Of a stretch of 64,000 nucleotides of DNA, positions 60,191-64,000 are shown piece after piece. The number at the start of each line of letters is the position of its first letter. Within the stretch, counting starts at the first letter, position 1. The DNA is from Gnetum montanum. Lineage: Eukaryota; Streptophyta; Gnetopsida; Gnetales; Gnetaceae. Both the position numbers and the translations under genes were made by a program. The notes under the pieces are model-generated. The model was given only the letters and a program-made list of their open reading frames with translations. It ran no database searches and was not told the DNA's origin. The stretch lies in the NCBI GenBank assembly GCA_015680685.1, contig MNCI01010461.1, positions 415,160 to 479,159 of the forward strand, in the 5' to 3' direction.

Positions 60191-62103
60191 GACTTTTCGT
60201 TTTGTGTAGTATAGTGCAACATCCCAACCACGGTAGTTGTGTGTTGATTGGAAAAAAGACAAGATCTACATTTAACTTCTAGGGTGTCCATATACATCTA
60301 CAAAAGTGGTTATGCAAGGGCATTTGTAACGAACCACTTGTCCTTGAGTTTTTGCATTAATGATTGTAATAGTCTTTTGTGTGTTTGTGTGCATGTTTTG
60401 TTAACAAGTTGTGTGTGTGTCCTTTGATGGAAAAGGCTAATTGGAATAGTAATAAATTTGTTGACCATATTTTTATATGTATTATGATTAAATGTTTAAA
60501 TACTTTATGCATAAGAAATATGATTTAAAATACATGCTGATAATGTTTTAAACTAATAATAATAAATAATATATGGGAAAACAAAATATTTTATATTCTA
60601 TTTCAACAGAGATACTAAGAAATAGAGGACAATGCTCTAAGGTGTGCCTCAAGAGCTAAAATAGGTATGTTGAGACGCAAATGAATGCTCATATTGAGGA
60701 ACTTGACCTATGAATCAAGTTGGAGGAACCTGACCCATGAATTAGGGATACTTTGTGCAAATATTGTAGCTTTATATTTTATTTTATCTAAATGTGATGC
60801 ATTGCTCTTTTTAGTTTAAAATAGTAGAGTATAAGTACCCTCTCCATTGCTATAGAAAGGTCACATGATGACCTTTCAGGGATCGTAAGAAGATGGAAAA
60901 ATTCACATCGCTGATGACCTAAAAAAGAAGGTGTCTTATTTGATTATGTATCTTGAATTGCCCTTGTCATGCATCTATTTAAAAACTCTTTCCTTGCATC
61001 TTATGATAATTCTGAATGATAAAGAGATAGATATTATGTTGGAATGTTCAAGAGGAATTGAACCTAAGACCTAGCAAAATCTAAATTCTAAAATATCAAA
61101 AATTGTTGAATTAGGAATTGAACCTGTAACTTGTGAATATACATACTTTATTGATTTTATTAAAGTGATCATGAAGAGAAATGAACTCATGATCCATTTC
61201 TGGAGAGAGAAAGAGAGAGAGAAAGATAGAGATAACTTTAAAAAGAAAGAAAAGAATATAAACAGTCCCCAACTAGTTAGTTACAAGAACCCAAAGAAAA
61301 GAATATGAACAGTCCCCAACAAGTTAGTTACAAGAAACCAAAGAAAAGAATACGAACAGTCCCCAACAAGTCAGTTATAAGAAACCATTCATTATCCCTT
61401 ATTCCATCTACAAATAAGAAGAGGAGGAGAGGAAAAAAGGGACATACACAAGGCAAAAGTCGCTTTGCAGAACACAAAAAAAGAGAGGAGAAGGATACAT
61501 CAACAAGGGATGTGGCTATGAAGGAAGAGAATACTGTCATTGCTACAAGAGATAGCAAAAAAGAAGAAGAAAACAAGCGCTGCATAGCAATCCAATATTC
61601 GGATAATTCCTCCTAGTAAGCAAGATATCTAAGTAAGGAGGTAAAGTGATCCATCTTTATTATGTTTGATAATGGCTAGCAAGGGTTGATTTTCTCAAAA
61701 TTTTCTCTTATTGCTTGTCTAACCACCTTCACAATGCTTGTATGAAAATATCAAGATTGTTGTTGTAAGCTTAGACTTATTTTTTTGGATCTCTCTGTCC
61801 TTTCTCTACACTCTCATACCTAAATGACTTGGATGAGAGTTGTTTTTGTAATGATTTAGAAATACCCATAACGATTTGGGGCATTTTTGGCAAAGGGTTG
61901 CCAACAGGGGCTATGGATCCCTGATATGAGGATTGGTACCACTGGTAGAAAGCGAGAGTATCCTTGGGCTCATCAATAATTGTGAATTGTTGAATTCTTG
62001 GATTTTGGTTGGAACTCGATTGATAAACCCTCCCCCTTTGAATGCATAAATCTTGGATTCAAATCTTGAATTATACTTTTTTTCCTATAACTTCTTGAAA
62101 CAC
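60190..62103. other. No gene recognised; 47-bp tandem repeat
   Basis: AT-rich. Three units of about 47 bp begin AACAGTCCCCAAC at 61261, 61308 and 61355. A 103-codon Lys/Arg/Glu-rich ORF at 61305-61616 starts inside the repeat and has no recognisable features. I regard it as chance or unsupported. Confidence 0.55.
61261..61395. repeat. 47-bp tandem repeat, three units
   Basis: Units contain AACAGTCCCCAAC, AGTTAGTTACAAGAA and CCAAAGAAAAGAATA with few substitutions. Confidence 0.9.
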
Positions 62104-63619
62104 TGTAGAAATCGCAAATCGGCCTAAGGCGAAGATCCACGGTTTGGACGAAAGTTCACGGTAAACTTTCAGAAGGCAGAACGAGGCAAAGCAAGGCAAA
62201 ACGGCGCCCAGCATCAAGTCTCCAAGTTCCTTACAGATCCCAAATTTTACTATGTTTTCTATCTTTACGCTAAATTACGCAACATTGCGTAATGATGCTT
62301 AGCGTAATACGGCTTAATATAGTCCGACATCAGAAGGCGACTTACTTCAGTAGATTTGGTGAGCCTTAAGGCCCAAGCAGCGTAATGAGCTTCAAAAAGG
62401 GTCAAAAAAGGGAAGGTCCAACGAAAGTGCGACAGGTCGGCTCCTTTCTTTTTGCAGACTGATCACTTTACACTGGTTACGCTACGCAGCATACATCTGC
62501 GTAATTTATCGTTGATTTAATCATTTTACGCTTCACTACGCTTTGCTGCGTAAATGAGCGTAAAACAGCTTGACCCATTATTTCCATGCCTTGTTACGCT
62601 CCGCCATGCAACGCAGTGTAAGCAAATGTAACACAGCGTAAAGCTGGTCAAAGCGGTTTCGCATTTGCTATCCATACGCGCAATACGCTGATGAGCGTAT
62701 TGTGCGTAATCATGAAGCGGCTTTGGCAAAGGTGCAGACAACGCATGTTGCAATTTGACACGACATAGCCAGTTCGTCAAGTCAGCAGTATCCGGAAAGT
62801 TCGAGACACATGTCATCAAGGTTGTGCCTTTTTCACATGATGTCACAGCCTATAAGTACTCAAGTTGACAAAGATATAAGGGTTGGAAAATCTCAAACAC
62901 GGTGGGCATTTTTTTTCAGACATTCTGGCAGTTATCATCTTTGAGCAGAGACAAGAGATCTTTCTTCAAGCATTGGCAGCAGGACAGATCGAACCTTTTG
63001 GGCAGAAACACAAATTCTCCCATCGGTGATCCTTGGCAGTTTTGAGCAGAAGTTATCCAAAGAAAAGAGGACAGATCAGAGATCGAGAGATCATCTAGTG
63101 CAGTTGGCAAAATCTATTGCTCAGACACATTTGATCAATAGACACCTATGCTTGACTTTCCTTGCATTCTATTTGTGGCTCACAAGGTAGACCAAGCTTA
63201 ATTCTGCACTCTTTTTTGAATAGATTTCTTGTATTTCTGTGTACGCTTCATAAGCAGAATTTATTCCAATTGGAATTTTGTATTCAATATACATAATTTT
63301 CCGGTCAAAGAACAAATCTTTGAACTACGCAATTTTTCTCTAAGTTTGATCCGCCTTGTTGTATTGACGTTGCCATCATTGTAATTTATCCACATCATTT
63401 TCCTCTCCTTTTGCAGTTCATCAAATCAAACCATTCCACGAAATACTTACAATCATCATCAATTTACTGATTGAGTAAGTCTCTGTCTGATCGACAAGAC
63501 CACTCAGGGCGCCACGGATTCGTTTTTCCAACAAAGCCCTCGCACGGATCCGTGGTTAAAACTGTGTACACGGAATTTTGTTTGGTATTTTCCAGCTGCC
63601 GACCTTTTCCGTCGTTACA
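62104..63619 (+). repeat. Putative 5' LTR of element F
   Basis: Starts TGTAGAAATC and ends GTCGTTACA, giving TGTA…TACA ends. It contains a TATA-like TATAAGTA at 62851 and the TACGC/GCGTA array at 62260-62720 in U3. About 1.5 kb. The second LTR is needed to confirm it. Confidence 0.6.
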
Positions 63620-63625
63620 GTTTTC

Positions 63626-63643
63626 TGGCGCTAGAAGGAGGGC
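63626..63643 (+). other. Putative primer binding site of element F
   Basis: TGGCGCTAGAAGGAGGGC, six bases after the inferred LTR end. It starts with TGG as expected for pairing with a tRNA 3' CCA. I cannot assign the tRNA with confidence. Confidence 0.5.
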
Positions 63644-63863
63644 CTAGGCTCCGATCCGTATTTTTTCGGGTAGCCCTGTTAGCGAGTTATACCAAAAACT
63701 GTAAACGTAATACCTCCAGGGAAGTTTACAGCAAATCGTGTGGTGTAGATCGGTCACAGTAACGATTCCTTTGGAATCCTACAGGGTGGAAAGCCTAATA
63801 GTAATCTTCTTTGTCCACTGCCTTTTAGATCCAGTCATTTGTCATCGTTAACCCATTTGATTA

Positions 63864-64000
63864 ATGGATTCTACATACACTACCACATCCGCCATGATTG
63901 CCATCAACTCGGGTGCCACATATGTGAACCCCATTGCTGTCACTAGACTAGCTCCTGGTGCAGCAGGACCTCAGGGACCATCGCGTCAATCGTTGAGATT
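63864..64000 (+). CDS. Start of gag-like ORF of element F (cut by window end)
   Basis: The ATG at 63864 opens an uninterrupted frame of 45 codons to the window edge, beginning MDSTYTTTSAMIAINSG and continuing with a Pro/Gly/Ala-rich stretch. Its position about 220 bp after the primer site makes a gag or gag-pol polyprotein the likely identity. Too little is visible to name a domain. It is one of the few frames in the window with no visible damage. Confidence 0.55.
   Translation, partial: MDSTYTTTSAMIAINSGATYVNPIAVTRLAPGAAGPQGPSRQSLR

Larger units (their letters stand above)
62104..64000 (+). mobile_element. 5' end of a second LTR retrotransposon family (element F)
   Basis: A probable 5' LTR (62104-63619), a TGG-starting primer-site-like sequence and the beginning of an open gag-like frame occur in the standard order, and the element runs off the window. 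It is unrelated in sequence to the TR-GAG family. The 3' LTR is outside, so boundaries are inferred. Confidence 0.7.

Noticed and set aside
61328..61616. ORFs on both strands next to the 47-bp repeat
   Set aside because: Low-complexity Lys/Glu or Ser/Phe composition mirrored on opposite strands; no start context or homology pattern supports either.

Overview
The window looks like nuclear DNA of a large-genome seed plant, most likely a gymnosperm or conifer. It is AT-rich and full of decayed retroelements, and host-gene remains are scattered small exons separated by introns of many kilobases. I see no bacterial-type gene organisation, rRNA, CRISPR array or intact long host gene. The species is an inference.

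Region 1 (1-17,769) is a cluster of one LTR-retrotransposon family that carries gag and an aspartic-protease-like domain but no visible reverse transcriptase, RNase H or integrase. This is the TR-GAG type of non-autonomous, Athila-like Gypsy relative. The pieces are: the 3' part of copy A (1-2025, +); a solo LTR (2149-2985, -) with a perfect 5-bp target duplication (AACCA); complete copy B (3068-9682, +) with perfect GGAAG duplications; and complete copy C (10526-17769, -). B and C form a huge inverted repeat around an 843-bp spacer. The primer site matches tRNA-Asp. The LTRs carry an array of GATATC-type palindromes upstream of the TATA box.

Region 2 (18,500-36,500) holds coding-looking exons of a host gene I cannot name, two of them with in-frame TAG codons. 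It also holds a badly decayed LINE (20,440-23,730) that was itself hit by a GC-rich retro-insert with TPRT hallmarks, the 3' end of an RTE-type LINE, and tRNA-derived SINE-like sequences.

Region 3 (36,540-40,150) has a truncated TR-GAG relative (copy D), an LRR-like scrap on + and NB-ARC resistance-gene-like exons on -. Region 4 (40,290-45,300) is a nearly full-length but broken L1-type LINE. Region 5 (45,990-48,050) is a multi-exon remnant of a RopGEF (PRONE domain) gene with several frameshifts.

Region 6 (48,050-60,230) has an inverted-repeat pair around an RTE reverse-transcriptase fragment and a fourth, divergent TR-GAG copy E (52,428 to about 56,950). A foreign 2.7-kb stretch follows, with an unknown ORF broken by a 31-bp tandem repeat and a 482-N gap, and then matching TR-GAG 3' sequence. 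Region 7 (60,230-64,000) has a 47-bp tandem repeat and the 5' end of a different LTR retrotransposon (62,104 to window end). Its LTR carries about 18 TACGC/GCGTA motifs, and its gag-like ORF runs off the window.

The elements do not form a pathway. The window records successive insertions, nesting and decay.
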